A stretch of DNA of 64,000 bases from Acinetobacter colistiniresistens (GTDB taxonomy: Bacteria; Pseudomonadota; Gammaproteobacteria; Pseudomonadales; Moraxellaceae). Location of the stretch: positions 2,108,001-2,172,000 of the forward strand of contig NZ_CP102099.1 in assembly GCF_024582815.1 (NCBI RefSeq), read 5' to 3'. Under the pieces are notes generated by a model. The model was not told the origin of the DNA. It did not search any database and was given only the letters and a program-made list of their open reading frames with translations. Of this stretch, positions 37,307 through 48,283 are shown piece after piece (position 1 is the first letter of the stretch; each line of letters opens with the position of its first letter). The position numbers were made by a program, and so were the translations under genes.

Positions 37307-38072
37307 CAGTCTCATCAAACAATAATGCATCACCTGCTTTTACCAAATGATCGGCAATCATCACTTCACCTGAAATCACATGCACATAGTTGACTTTTTT
37401 CCGTGCTGTAATCTCTAAATGCAGATCTTTCTCAATCACTGCAGTTTTCACTTCAGCATTTTGGCGAATCGACATCGGTGCAGATTCATCACCTGCGATC
37501 AAGTGCCATTGGTTTGGATGATCTTTCGGATTGAGTTGAATTTGCTGATAGGTTGGTTCGGCATCTTGCACATTGGGTTGAATCCAAATTTGTAACAGAT
37601 GCACCGCTTTATCATGCTTGTTCATTTCACTGTGGGTGACCCCAGTTCCAGCGCTCATCAACTGCCATTCACCGGCATTGATCTGGCCTTCATTGCCCAT
37701 GCTGTCTTTATGTGAAATGGTGCCATCAAGTACACAGGTCAAGATTTCCATATTGTCATGGGGATGGGTACCGAAACCATTATGTGCAGCAACCGTATCA
37801 TCGTTGATCACACGTAGCGCACTGACACCCATATATTTCGGGTTGTACCAGCTACCAAATGAAAAGCTATGATAGGTATCTAACCAACCTGCTTTGACAT
37901 GACCACGGTTTTCACTACGATGTAGATAAGCATGCATCTTTCATCTCCCAAATTATTATGTATTGCTTAATGCTTATATTATCGATTCATAATAGGGATA
38001 AATAGTCTTTTAATGCGACGTATTGTTCTATAAATGCGATGATTCAATCATCTCTATTTTCTTTGATAAAAT

Positions 38073-38103
38073 AAAAAGGCTGAATAAAAATATTCAGCCT
38101 TTT
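38073..38103 (-). terminator. Terminator after argG
   Basis: AAAAGGCTGAATA/TATTCAGCCTTTT, a 13-bp perfect stem with a 4-base loop, lies 29 bases beyond the argG stop and has a T-rich tail on the minus strand. Confidence 0.92.
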
Positions 38104-38131
38104 CAAAATAGTAAACAAATTTACTAATCTT

Positions 38132-39487
<1,356 letters not shown>

Positions 39488-39673
39488 CTATTTCGAAATA
39501 GGCACCCTAATACATCGGTGACCAAAGAGAATTTATACGCTCAGTACTATATCACTTTTCAAATCAATTTTTTTCTGTTGGGAAAGGAATTCTTTTTTTC
39601 ATTTGAAAAATAGATTAACATCAGAAAAATATAAAGTTTTACGATAAGATGATAGAAAAGGGTAAATAAAAAT

Positions 39674-40015
39674 ATGGTGGTTGATCAAAATCAAACTCTT
39701 TCAACGTTACATAAAATGGTGGCAATTGCCGTAATCGCGCTTCTCATCTATAAAGTTGTTTATCGTTTTTATGAGAATATTCCTCAATATTCGATTGGGA
39801 GTTTCTTGGGGGTATTTGCTTTAGTTTTTGTTCATTTTGTATGTGCAAGAAGTGTGAAAACTGGGAGTACAAGCAGCCAGTTTGGATCAATCTTTATGAC
39901 CGTATTTATGCTCAATAACTTTCCAGTAGGAACCGTTCTTGGGGTGCTGATGTTATATTTCTCTATATTTAAGTGGGAGAAACAGCCTATATTTAAAGTC
40001 CCTGTGATTGATTAG
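39674..40015 (+). CDS. Small integral membrane protein, unknown
   Basis: A 113-residue protein with three to four hydrophobic segments (about 14-30, 42-60, 70-90, 86-102) and a short polar tail. I recognise no family. GATGATAGAAAAGGG precedes the ATG, so translation is plausible. It is divergent from argG and convergent with the LysR gene. A conserved small membrane protein of Acinetobacter is likely; no function is suggested. Confidence 0.7.
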   Translation: MVVDQNQTLSTLHKMVAIAVIALLIYKVVYRFYENIPQYSIGSFLGVFALVFVHFVCARSVKTGSTSSQFGSIFMTVFMLNNFPVGTVLGVLMLYFSIFKWEKQPIFKVPVID

Positions 40016-40045
40016 CATTGTTCATTTTGTAAAGCCGAACTTGTA

Positions 40046-40897
40046 TCAAAGTGAATCATTTAAGCCAATAAACTGCTTCTCAATCGGGGTAAACACATGA
40101 TCATGGCGTGTAATCAGATAGAGCCCGATATCCCGATACTGCTCAGGCGTTTCCCGATAATATTGAATGTTATATTTTTCGATCAATGATTTGGCAATCA
40201 TCGAGATGCCCATACCCAATTGGGTAAAATGAATTAAGGCTTCATGATCATAAATATGAGTGAGTTCACCTTTTTTAAGCTTATAGTCTGTGTAGATACT
40301 CTCTAAGGTTGTGGCATAGCAGCATTGTTCAGACGCCAGCAAGATATTTTGATGATTCAGACATTCCTCCATACTATCATGGTTGATCATGTTTTTACCG
40401 ATAATGACCAGTTGATCTTCTGCCTTTTGAATATATTGTAGATTTCTATGTTTAGGATGTCCCAGGGCATAGGCAATATCCAGATTGCCCGCTAAAATCT
40501 CATCTTCAATATAACCTGTTGGACCTGTCTTCATGGTAATCGAAAGGTCAGGATAGGCTTCATAGAGCTGGCTAAAAGAGGGGTAAAAACGCATACCGCC
40601 TAGACTGGTATTGGTGCCAAAGCGCAGTACATTTTCTTGTTGATAGATTTTATTTTCAGTTTCTTCCCACGTAAAAATCATTTTTTTGTATTGAGCATAC
40701 AAATTCATGCCTGATTCAGTCAGTTCTACACCTTTGGGTTTGCGAATGAATAATTGGCGTTTATAGTGATTTTCAATCTTTTTTATTTTGGCAGTCATAT
40801 TAGACTGTAAATAATTGAGCTTATTTGCCGCAGCGGTAATGCTTTTTAGTTCGGCCACAGTCACAAAAGATCGGATATCGCTAATATCAATATTCAC
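40046..40897 (-). CDS. LysR-family transcriptional regulator
   Basis: A 283-residue LysR-type regulator: N-terminal winged HTH (DIRSFVTVAELKSITAAANK, about 6-60) and a substrate-binding domain (about 88-280, including GPTGYIEDEILAGNLDIAYA). It is divergent from the EamA transporter at 41048 with a 150-base shared region, the classic layout for a LysR protein that controls its neighbour. That control, and the inducer, are inferred. It resembles the CysL/GltC-like branch only in a general way. Confidence 0.9.
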   Translation of the reverse strand: MNIDISDIRSFVTVAELKSITAAANKLNYLQSNMTAKIKKIENHYKRQLFIRKPKGVELTESGMNLYAQYKKMIFTWEETENKIYQQENVLRFGTNTSLGGMRFYPSFSQLYEAYPDLSITMKTGPTGYIEDEILAGNLDIAYALGHPKHRNLQYIQKAEDQLVIIGKNMINHDSMEECLNHQNILLASEQCCYATTLESIYTDYKLKKGELTHIYDHEALIHFTQLGMGISMIAKSLIEKYNIQYYRETPEQYRDIGLYLITRHDHVFTPIEKQFIGLNDSL

Positions 40898-41047
40898 GGC
40901 AAGTCCTCAATATCTCAGCCATTCAAGAAAAGCATACAAAACCAGATAGGCATCAAAAAAAATGATGTATCTATTAAAACATAACATTATTCATGATGTC
41001 ATTTGTTTTATACACTAAGCAGACTTTCTAGCGGTTGAGTACCAGAT

Positions 41048-41965
41048 GTGAATATTCGAGTCGTCAGTGCAATTGCATTACTGTGTTTGGTCTGGGGTTC
41101 GTTATGGGGCTTGGTCAAGCATAGTTTACAAGTTTTCCCAGCATTCTTATTTATCTCTACGCGATTGATTTTAGCGGCATTGACCCTGATGCTAATACAA
41201 CGGATTTTAAAAAAATCTATTTTGCCACAGCCCGCTGAGTGGAAGCCTTTGATCATTTTAAGCCTGTTAATCTGTTTTGGTTTCTATGCCACCCAGACTT
41301 TTGCCATGCAATTTGTAGATTCAGGTTTATCTGCAGTACTGGTCTTTACCATGCCAATTTTTATTGGGGTATTGGCACATTACTTCTTAAATGAACGGTT
41401 GAATCAGCAGAAAGTTATTGGACTGGTTCTTGGAGCATTGGGATTGATCGCAATTCTCTGGCCGCAACTGCATCATGTGCATCTGAATATGTCATTGCTA
41501 GGACAAGTATTATTGATTGGTTCAGGGTTCTTTTGGGCATTATCGACCGTTTTTATCAAAAAGAATTTTGCGAGTTATGACAAAATCAAGTTGACCATTT
41601 GGCAGCTTTTGCTGGGTGGTAGTCTCATGTTCATGATGGCTTTATGCTTTGAACCTGTTGATGCTCAAGTTTGGTTGAATCCTTTAAATGAATCAGCACT
41701 GTTTTATATTGCAGTGATTGGAACTGGTTTTGCATTTGTGCTTTGGAACTGGATTGTCAGTCAGGTGGATACCTTTGTGGCTTCGATCTCAATTATGTGT
41801 ATTCCAATTTTGAGTCTGTTTTTTGGCTCTTTGATCTGGCATGAGCCTTTAAGCTTAAACATCTTGATCGGTGCGGTGTTGATCTGTTTGGGAATCGTGA
41901 TGAGTTCTTTAAAAATGAAAGTACAAAAAGATCCTCTTGCTTATTCAGGTCATCAGCAGCATTGA
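41048..41965 (+). CDS. EamA/DMT-family transporter
   Basis: A 305-residue integral membrane protein with about ten helices in two EamA repeats (about 5-135 and 150-285), the drug/metabolite transporter layout for export of amino acids, metabolites or toxicants. The start is GTG at 41048 (MNIRVVSAIALLCLVWGSLW), with only a modest GGTTGAG binding site. Divergent from a LysR gene that probably regulates it. Substrate unknown. Confidence 0.9.
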   Translation: MNIRVVSAIALLCLVWGSLWGLVKHSLQVFPAFLFISTRLILAALTLMLIQRILKKSILPQPAEWKPLIILSLLICFGFYATQTFAMQFVDSGLSAVLVFTMPIFIGVLAHYFLNERLNQQKVIGLVLGALGLIAILWPQLHHVHLNMSLLGQVLLIGSGFFWALSTVFIKKNFASYDKIKLTIWQLLLGGSLMFMMALCFEPVDAQVWLNPLNESALFYIAVIGTGFAFVLWNWIVSQVDTFVASISIMCIPILSLFFGSLIWHEPLSLNILIGAVLICLGIVMSSLKMKVQKDPLAYSGHQQH

Positions 41966-42048
41966 TTTGCTTTTATATTAGTATTTGATTGGAGAAATAG
42001 TCATTTTATTCCTTAAGTGAGACTGGAATGATTTAAGTTTGCACCTCA

Positions 42049-42079
42049 AAGCAGCCATAGCAATATGGCTGCTTTTTTA
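42049..42079 (+). terminator. Terminator after EamA transporter gene
   Basis: AAGCAGCCATA/TATGGCTGCTT, an 11-bp perfect stem with a 4-base loop and a T run, about 85 bases after the stop. Confidence 0.9.
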
Positions 42080-42257
42080 TGTTTGGTTTTATTAGATTGC
42101 AATGCTTAATAGACAGCATGAAGATGCTTGTTGTCGCTGTTGAAGCTGAATTGACACTTTCAACCATTAAATTTTTATCTAGGGTCATCCCAAATCAACA
42201 AAAAAGTATTAAAGTACTATGCAACAAGTTGCAAAGCCAAAATTAAGAAGGAATATC

Positions 42258-44288
42258 ATGACTAGCTATGCAAATATCTTAAAACCATTACATTTAGGTT
42301 TTACCACCATTAAAAACCGCGTGGTAATGGGTTCAATGCACTCAGGTTTAGAAGATCGTTTCTTTAACTATCCAAAGCTCGCTGCTTATTTTGGTGAACG
42401 GGCGAAGGGCGGGGTTGGCTTAATTATTACTGGAGGTATTTCTCCAAATCGTCAAGGTTGGTTACTCCCTGCTGGCGGAACCATGAATAGCTTGGCAGAT
42501 ATTCCTCATCATCGTCTTGTGACTCACGCAGTGCATAAGCATGGTGCAAAAATCTTGATGCAAATCCTGCATTCTGGCCGCTATGGTTATCATCCATTTT
42601 CAGTGTCATCATCCCCAATTCAGGCGCCGATCAACCCCTTTAAACCGCGTCAGATGTCGGATTCTCAAATTTTGGCAACCGTTGAGGATTATGCCCGTTG
42701 TGCAAGCTTGGCAAAAAAAGCAGGCTACGATGGCGTAGAAATCATGGGTTCAGAAGGTTATTTAATTAACCAGTTCCTCAGCAGCCATGTCAACAAACGT
42801 ACTGACCGTTGGGGTGGCGATATTGAAAATCGTATGCGCTTCCCTGTAGAGATTGTCAAAGCGATCCGGGCCAAAGTCGGTGAAAAATTCATTATCGCAT
42901 TCCGTCTCTCTTTGCTTGATCTGGTGCATGACGGCAATACCATGCAAGAAGTGATCGTGGTAGCTAAAGCATTAGAGAAAGCAGGGATTACGTTGCTTAA
43001 TACAGGGATTGGCTGGCATGAAGCCCGTGTCCCTACGATTGTGACTTCAGTGCCACGTGCCGCATTCGTCGACTATACCGCAGCGGTAAAACAGCATGTA
43101 TCAGTTCCTGTGATTGCATCCAACCGTATCAATATGCCTGATGTGGCAGAAGAGATTATTGCTTCTGGCAAGGCAGATATGGTGCAAATGGCACGTCCAT
43201 TCTTGGCGGATGCTTATTGGGTGAATAAGACGGCTACCAATCGTGTGGATGAAATCAATACCTGTATCGCATGTAACCAAGCCTGTCTGGATCATGCATT
43301 TAAGAATGAACGTGTCAGCTGTTTGGTCAATCCACAGGCTTGTCATGAAACAGAACTGGTTTATATCAAAACTAAAAAACCAAAACGTATTGCCGTTGTC
43401 GGCGGTGGTGTCGCCGGGATGTCAGCTGCAACTGTGGCTGCAAGCCGTGGTCACGCCGTAACGCTGTTTGAAGCCAATCATGATGTCGGCGGTCAGTTTA
43501 ATTTAGCCAAGGTCGTTCCAGGGAAAGAAGAATTCCATGAAACGATTCGTTATTTTAAAGTACAGTTGAAACAGACAGGTGTAGATGTCCGTTTAAATAC
43601 GCGTGTAAGTCGCGAGCAGTTAGAACGTGAAGGCTTTGACGAAGTGGTTGTTGCAACAGGTGTTGTACCGCGCGCATTAAAAATTCAAGGTAGTGCCGCA
43701 CCTCAAGTGTTGTCATATGCAGAAGTATTACGTGGTGCAGAAGTAGGGCATAAGGTTGCTGTGATCGGTGCAGGCGGGATTGGCTTTGACGTATCAGAGT
43801 TCCTGTTAAAACCACCACATCAACCTCAGCCACAACCTTTAGCTGAATGGCAACGTGAGTGGGGGGTTGATCCAGATCCTAACTATATCTCTGAAGGTGG
43901 GATGCAGCGTCCAGAAGTTGAAATTCCAGTGCGTCAGATCTATTTATTGCAGCGTAAAACCACACCACTTGGGATTGGTCTGGGTAAGACCTCGGGTTGG
44001 GTACACCGTGCGCAGTTGAAAAAACATGCGGTGCGTATGCTGCGTGGCGTGCAGTATAAAGCCGTGACCGATGAGGGTTTATGGGTTGAACATAATGGTC
44101 ATGATCAATTATTGCGTGTAGATACCATTGTTGTATGTGCAGGGCAAGAGTCGGTGAAAGATCTCATGCCTAAAGACGGTGAAAATACTTCAGCGAACTA
44201 CCATATTATTGGTGGTGCTAAGCTCGCTGCTGAGCTCGACGCCAAGCGTGCGATCCGAGATGGTGCTGAATTAGCCGCAAAACTCTAA
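42258..44288 (+). CDS. fadH: NADPH-dependent 2,4-dienoyl-CoA reductase
   Basis: Iron-sulfur flavoenzyme that reduces 2,4-dienoyl-CoA during beta-oxidation of unsaturated fatty acids. Residues about 1-330 form the FMN-binding TIM barrel of the old-yellow-enzyme family (RVVMGSMHSGLEDR; ADMVQMARPFLAD). A [4Fe-4S] ligand set follows (CIACNQAC ... CLVNP). The C-terminal half is the FAD/NADPH domain with GGGVAGMSAATVAA and GAGGIGFDVSEFL dinucleotide-binding loops. At 676 residues it matches E. coli FadH (672). I start at ATG 42258 because AGAAGGAA precedes it; the frame extends to 42219 without a binding site. Monocistronic, ending 85 bases before tRNA-Ser. Confidence 0.95.
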   Translation: MTSYANILKPLHLGFTTIKNRVVMGSMHSGLEDRFFNYPKLAAYFGERAKGGVGLIITGGISPNRQGWLLPAGGTMNSLADIPHHRLVTHAVHKHGAKILMQILHSGRYGYHPFSVSSSPIQAPINPFKPRQMSDSQILATVEDYARCASLAKKAGYDGVEIMGSEGYLINQFLSSHVNKRTDRWGGDIENRMRFPVEIVKAIRAKVGEKFIIAFRLSLLDLVHDGNTMQEVIVVAKALEKAGITLLNTGIGWHEARVPTIVTSVPRAAFVDYTAAVKQHVSVPVIASNRINMPDVAEEIIASGKADMVQMARPFLADAYWVNKTATNRVDEINTCIACNQACLDHAFKNERVSCLVNPQACHETELVYIKTKKPKRIAVVGGGVAGMSAATVAASRGHAVTLFEANHDVGGQFNLAKVVPGKEEFHETIRYFKVQLKQTGVDVRLNTRVSREQLEREGFDEVVVATGVVPRALKIQGSAAPQVLSYAEVLRGAEVGHKVAVIGAGGIGFDVSEFLLKPPHQPQPQPLAEWQREWGVDPDPNYISEGGMQRPEVEIPVRQIYLLQRKTTPLGIGLGKTSGWVHRAQLKKHAVRMLRGVQYKAVTDEGLWVEHNGHDQLLRVDTIVVCAGQESVKDLMPKDGENTSANYHIIGGAKLAAELDAKRAIRDGAELAAKL

Positions 44289-44335
44289 AATTGATGAAAC
44301 ATTATGCATTTGAATACATTGCAGTTAAATTTCTC

Positions 44336-44364
44336 TTGTATAAAGAGGGCAAGCTTTGTATTCT
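44336..44364 (+). promoter_or_regulatory. Promoter of tRNA-Ser
   Basis: TTGTAT (44336-44341), a 17-base spacer and TATTCT (44359-44364), ending 9 bases before the mature tRNA. Confidence 0.55.
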
Positions 44365-44373
44365 TACGCACAT

Positions 44374-44463
44374 GGAAGCGTGGCAGAGCGGTTTAATGCA
44401 CCGGTCTTGAAAACCGACGAGGGTGTGAGTCCTCCGTGAGTTCGAATCTCACCGCTTCCGCCA
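44374..44463 (+). tRNA. tRNA-Ser (anticodon UGA), encoded CCA
   Basis: A 90-base tRNA with a long variable arm (class II). The acceptor GGAAGCG pairs with CGCTTCC. The anticodon loop is CTTGAAA, so the anticodon is TGA, decoding UCA. The T arm contains GTTCGAATC, followed by discriminator G and CCA. It lies next to an integrase gene and is the presumed integration target of the island to the right. Confidence 0.96.
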
Positions 44464-44582
44464 AATTCAAGTTTCTGACACTGTTTAACACGATATAAGT
44501 TTATGATTTATAAGGTTAAAGTTGGAAATTTACAATATGACAAGCCGTGACGCACTACGCCAATCGGGTGTTATAAAGTAGT

Positions 44583-44620
44583 AAAAAATGCAGTAAGATT
44601 ATATCTTACTGCATTTTTTT
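44583..44620 (+). terminator. Terminator immediately upstream of the integrase start
   Basis: AAATGCAGTAAGAT pairs with ATCTTACTGCATTT across a 2- to 3-base loop and ends in T residues, only 12 bases before the integrase ATG. It would stop read-through from tRNA-Ser into int. Confidence 0.85.
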
Positions 44621-44631
44621 ATTTCTGAACT

Positions 44632-45843
44632 ATGGCAACTCGTGGAATCAATAAGCTTAGTGCTTTACAAGTTAAAAAAGCTAAACCTGATCCTGACAAG
44701 ATGTATAAGCTGTCAGATGGTGGAAATCTTTATCTACGTATTGATCAAAGTGGTAGCAAGTACTGGATATTCAATTACACACGTCCGTTCCTAGGCAAGC
44801 GTAATGATTTATCTTTAGGTACTTACCCTGAAGTTTCCTTGGATGATGCCCGTACGATTCGTGATGAATATAAAAAACTCATCAAGCAGGGTATTGATCC
44901 AGCAATGGAGCGGATTGAAACCAAGTCTCAGAAACAGAAAGAAGCAGAAAACACCTTTCGTATCGTCGCTGAAGCATGGTTGTATAAACGTGAGCTAGAG
45001 CAAAAACAGGATGAAGAGACGATCCGTCGTTTAAAGCATGATGCTTATCCCTACATTGGTGATTTAACCTTTCCACAGCTTACCTTAGAAATTCTTGAGA
45101 TTAAGGTATTTAAGCGCATTATCGAGCGTGGTGCATTGTCTGTTGCCAAACGCCTTAAGTCGGACCTCAATCAGATATTTAAATCAGCACGTAAGAAAAA
45201 GCTGATCCAGTATAATCCCATTGAAGATATTGAACTGCCAAAACCACAGGGTGGAAACTTTGCAGCCGTGACAGAAGAGCAAGACCTAGCTCCAATGTTA
45301 AATAAAATTTGGAACTACTCCAAACTTTATACACGCTGTTTGCTGACCACGCAGGTGGCGTTAAAAATCTCTGTGCTGACATTTCAGCGACCTGGGGAGA
45401 TCCGCAAGCTGAAAAAAGAGTATTTCTATCGTGATGAGAGATGCTTTAAATTTACAGCCAGTAAAACTAAGCAACTTCATATTGTGCCATTGTCAGATCA
45501 AGCCTTTGGCTTGATAGAGTCAATTATTGATCTGCATCCATACAGCGAATACATCTTTGTGGGGCGGGATGGTAAAACCTTTATTTCTGACAATACCATC
45601 AACTCCGCTTTAAAACGCTTGGGTTATGGTGGTGAACAAACAGCACATGGCTTTAGGGCAACTGCACGTACCATGTTGGATGAGATTCTAGAGCAGCGTG
45701 TGGACTTTATTGAACACCAGTTAGCCCATAAGGTAAAAGACAATAATGGTACAGCTTACAACCGAACCAAGTTTTTGAATAAACGCCAAGAGATGATGCA
45801 AGAATGGGCTGATTATTTAGATTCTTTAATCAACTGTAAATAA
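44632..45843 (+). CDS. int: Tyrosine integrase (P4-type, Arm-DNA-binding)
   Basis: A 403-residue site-specific recombinase. The N-terminus has the DUF4102-type arm-binding domain (KLSDGGNLYLRIDQSGSKYW; SLGTYPEVSLDDAR, about 20-95). A core-binding domain (about 105-200) and the catalytic domain (about 220-395) follow. The catalytic set is visible: Arg in QRPGEIRKL, His and Arg in HGFRATART, His in EHQLAHKV, and the nucleophile Tyr in TAYNRTKFL. It should catalyse integration at the adjacent tRNA-Ser. The start lacks a clear ribosome binding site because the preceding hairpin ends 12 bases away. Confidence 0.95.
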   Translation: MATRGINKLSALQVKKAKPDPDKMYKLSDGGNLYLRIDQSGSKYWIFNYTRPFLGKRNDLSLGTYPEVSLDDARTIRDEYKKLIKQGIDPAMERIETKSQKQKEAENTFRIVAEAWLYKRELEQKQDEETIRRLKHDAYPYIGDLTFPQLTLEILEIKVFKRIIERGALSVAKRLKSDLNQIFKSARKKKLIQYNPIEDIELPKPQGGNFAAVTEEQDLAPMLNKIWNYSKLYTRCLLTTQVALKISVLTFQRPGEIRKLKKEYFYRDERCFKFTASKTKQLHIVPLSDQAFGLIESIIDLHPYSEYIFVGRDGKTFISDNTINSALKRLGYGGEQTAHGFRATARTMLDEILEQRVDFIEHQLAHKVKDNNGTAYNRTKFLNKRQEMMQEWADYLDSLINCK

Positions 45844-45852
45844 GAGGTATAT

Positions 45853-46317
45853 GTGAGCTTTTCTTTAAAAAAATTAAACGAAGAAATGTATTCGAAGTGC
45901 CTATGTCGTGGGGATTATATTATTGGTTGTATATGCCTTATTTCATAGGCTGATTTATTCGGAAATACTTCTTTTACTTGGGGTTCTAGTTATTGAGGTC
46001 GGTTTTGTTTCATGGGCTGTTCAGTTTTATGTAAACAAAATAAAAGGTAAGCCTTTTATACTTTTTCTTTTGGTATTGTAAATCTTTTTATTCTATGGTT
46101 TTCAAATGTTTATGCACATGAGTTGATTGTAAAGAGCTTGGGCTTACCAGCAGAGGATTTTACTCTTACACTTCATTTATTAGTGCTTATTTGTTATATC
46201 CCATCAGCAATAGTTTTTACAATTCTAGCATTTTTCTTGGTTTACTTTTTAATTGCAATATTACTAATGTTTAAAATGTTAATTGAGCTATTGAATAGCT
46301 TCATTCATCCTTTTTAG
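45853..46317 (+). pseudogene. Membrane protein gene, two frameshifts
   Basis: Starting at GTG 45853 (AGAGG upstream), the first frame gives VSFSLKKLNEEMY. A shift near 45890 moves into a hydrophobic frame (VVGIILLVVYALFHRL). A second shift at the T4 run 46054-46057 leads to the frame ending LNSFIHPF at 46317. Allowing one extra and one missing base gives one protein of 154 residues with about four membrane segments. The total length is a multiple of three, supporting this reconstruction. No family is recognised. It follows the integrase by 9 bases. Confidence 0.5.
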
Positions 46318-46328
46318 TAATATTTGGC

Positions 46329-46646
46329 TTGAAGGAAGTTAATTTTATTGCAAAGAAAGATCATAAGCTTATTTTACATTTTTTTGCTTGGGGAATTACT
46401 AGTTTATTCTTGATTGGAATATTTGAATTTATTGTTAAAAATCAATCATTAACTTATCCTATTATTAGATATATTGCTTATCTAGCAGATTATCAACAGC
46501 TTCATAATTATCCTCAAGTTGATAAAGATATGAAAATTAAATTACATGAAAATGGCTTTGTTTCAACTATGGAAGGAAGTGGTCAGAATCTTAAAGTTAT
46601 TGTAAAAAAATGGATGATTAAGAGCCTTATAAAAGTATTATTGTGA
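46329..46646 (+). CDS. Hypothetical single-pass membrane protein
   Basis: A frame of up to 105 residues (TTG at 46329, no ATG near) with one hydrophobic helix (LHFFAWGITSLFLIGIFEFI) and a polar C-terminal domain with LADYQQLHNYPQVDKDMK. GAAGGAAG lies inside the frame, upstream of a possible ATT start at 46347, so the true start is unclear. An A7 run near 46604 precedes the last residues; one more A would end the protein at VKKMDD and a stop. Probably cotranscribed with the preceding damaged membrane gene. Function unknown. Confidence 0.45.
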   Translation: MKEVNFIAKKDHKLILHFFAWGITSLFLIGIFEFIVKNQSLTYPIIRYIAYLADYQQLHNYPQVDKDMKIKLHENGFVSTMEGSGQNLKVIVKKWMIKSLIKVLL

Positions 46647-46683
46647 ATAAAAAATAGCCTGTTATGAGACAAGCTATTTCAAT

Positions 46684-46950
46684 TTATGCAGCTTTAGATA
46701 TTTTCTGTTCAAGCCAAGCATTGATCTGGTTTTCCGTCCACGTTGGCATACTGGCGGTTAAGTATGTCGGTTCAGGAAAATCACCACGACGAATCATCTT
46801 CCAGAAAGTCGATTCCGCAACATTGAGTAAGCCTTTGGTTGCAGGCTTATGAGACAGCCGACGTCTGCGACCACTACGATCCACATAGTCCTTTGCTGGA
46901 CGTTCAGGATAGTTGACCAAATCTCTAACACGATAACGATGCTCTAGCAT
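46684..46950 (-). CDS. AlpA-family transcriptional regulator
   Basis: An 88-residue protein with an AlpA/MerR-like winged HTH in its C-terminal part: LLNVAESTFWKMIRRGDFPEP, then TWTENQINAWLEQKI. AlpA proteins of CP4-57-type islands activate the integrase/excisionase module. The N-terminal half is basic and Arg-rich (VDRSGRRRRLSHKP) and longer than in the shortest AlpA proteins. It is divergent from the 298-residue orphan gene with a 192-base region between them, so it may control both directions. Confidence 0.85.
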   Translation of the reverse strand: MLEHRYRVRDLVNYPERPAKDYVDRSGRRRRLSHKPATKGLLNVAESTFWKMIRRGDFPEPTYLTASMPTWTENQINAWLEQKISKAA

Positions 46951-47142
46951 AGTATATGATTCCAGTAATAAATTGACATTTAAGTTATGAATCTAATTGG
47001 CTAGATCCTTTCTAACTTGCTATGCCGCAATCATATCGATCCATGTCCATGATTTTAATAATTCTAGTTAAGTAAAGATTTACTGTACTATAGTGATATA
47101 AAATATATATGATAAATAAAGAATAATTGAAATGGAGGTTTT

Positions 47143-48039
47143 ATGGCTTATGTAAATAGAAATGAATTATTTGTATTTGTTTTTGAGGTATACCAAGGGT
47201 TTCTTAACTACTGTACGAAATCTACATATGAGCATGATGTCGAAGCACCTAACAGAGATGATTTGAATCTAGCTTATTTGCAAGATATCCGGAGAAATTT
47301 TAACGAAGAAGAATCACAACGAATTGTTGAGCTTATGGAACAGCCTATTTCTGTCAAAAGAAATGGTAAAATGTATTCAAGTCACGACTTCCTAGAAGTT
47401 TTAAGGCTCATTTTAGAACTGATAGAACAGTTTGATGAGCTCTCAGATAAAGAGATAAAAAAAGCGTATAAAGAAATAATTAGTCAGTATGCTGAGATGG
47501 ATGTAGATATTCTTTTTAGCAAGAAAATTCATACTAGAATAAGAGGAGTGCGTGGAGCAAATAAACGGTATCAAAAGAGCCTATATAAAAAGCATCAAGT
47601 GATTTTTGACTTTATGCTGAATAAAGCTCAAACCCAAGGCAAATGGGATAATCTGAATACAGCTGTAGACAGTGTCTTACCAGAATTAGACCTTGTACTT
47701 AAGCAATTTGATAAAAAATGGATAGAAACCCAATTAGAAGAAAAAATGAAATTGTTAGCAGAACTTCAACGAGAGTTCGAAAAGTATAAGGTAAATCCAC
47801 CAAGCAATAAAATAGGCTCAGGTATCATAATCACAGCGACTCGAGAGCAGACCTTTATCAATAAAATTAGAGAACTTCAGGTTACATGTCGAGAGCTTCA
47901 AAATGCCTTGCAGATGGATGACCCATCAATTTTGCTGAAGAAGAAACTTCCATTTAATACAGCTTATCAGCCAGAAGTCATCAAAAACCTATTACGAAGG
48001 CATGAAGATTTGCTCTCTCAAATCATTGGGCCAGAGTAA
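47143..48039 (+). CDS. Orphan island protein (298 aa, coiled-coil-rich)
   Basis: A 298-residue soluble, highly charged helical protein with no family I recognise. Two halves can be seen: an N-terminal helical part (about 1-130, with IRRNFNEEESQRIVELMEQ) and a C-terminal part (about 150-298) with a predicted coiled coil around LEEKMKLLAELQREFEKYKV and a short Gly-rich turn (NKIGSGIIITATREQ). The start is strongly supported by GGAGG. A terminator follows at 48093. It lies between AlpA and the 757-residue gene and differs in base composition from the core. Confidence 0.8.
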   Translation: MAYVNRNELFVFVFEVYQGFLNYCTKSTYEHDVEAPNRDDLNLAYLQDIRRNFNEEESQRIVELMEQPISVKRNGKMYSSHDFLEVLRLILELIEQFDELSDKEIKKAYKEIISQYAEMDVDILFSKKIHTRIRGVRGANKRYQKSLYKKHQVIFDFMLNKAQTQGKWDNLNTAVDSVLPELDLVLKQFDKKWIETQLEEKMKLLAELQREFEKYKVNPPSNKIGSGIIITATREQTFINKIRELQVTCRELQNALQMDDPSILLKKKLPFNTAYQPEVIKNLLRRHEDLLSQIIGPE

Positions 48040-48092
48040 AAAATTGAATAAATTTCATTTTAAAGTAGAGAAATTGGGCTCTGATAGGGGAC

Positions 48093-48120
48093 AAAAATGC
48101 ACATATTTGTGCATTTTTTT
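48093..48120 (+). terminator. Terminator after the 298-residue orphan gene
   Basis: AAATGCACA/TGTGCATTT with a 4-base loop and a T run. The next orphan gene therefore probably has its own promoter in the AT-rich 160 bases that follow. Confidence 0.85.
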
Positions 48121-48283
48121 GTGTTTTTAAGAAGAAAAATCGGTGCAAAATAAAGTTTTATTAAGTGATTTTTACTGTATATTATGATATTTTTATAAAT
48201 ACAATAGGTGATTAATGTGAAATTATAAAATTTAGAATTATATTTCTATGTATTGCTATATAAAGATCTAAGCAGAGTTTAGT

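Larger units (their letters stand above)
35928..37937 (-). pseudogene. Pirin-family (YhaK-like) bicupin, interrupted by IS256
   Basis: The N-terminal ~210 residues (37937 to 37307) are a typical pirin/YhaK bicupin: GHVKAGWLDTYHSFSFG, GFGTHPHDNMEI (metal-ligand region) and SAGTGVTHSEMN. The last ~20 residues lie beyond the IS: joining at the 9-bp duplicate CAGTCTCAT gives FDETATITALQDSQMIWF and a normal end at 35928. Family members are non-haem metal cupins with quercetinase-like or redox-sensing roles; function here is inferred. The IS replaces the C-terminal strand of the second cupin with a short unrelated tail (DCSKFCVST), so the protein may be unstable. Confidence 0.88.

Noticed and set aside
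46329..46646. Treating the 46329 frame as a continuation of the preceding membrane gene
   Set aside because: The preceding frame has a natural stop at 46317 and the reconstructed length is a multiple of three, so two genes are more likely.
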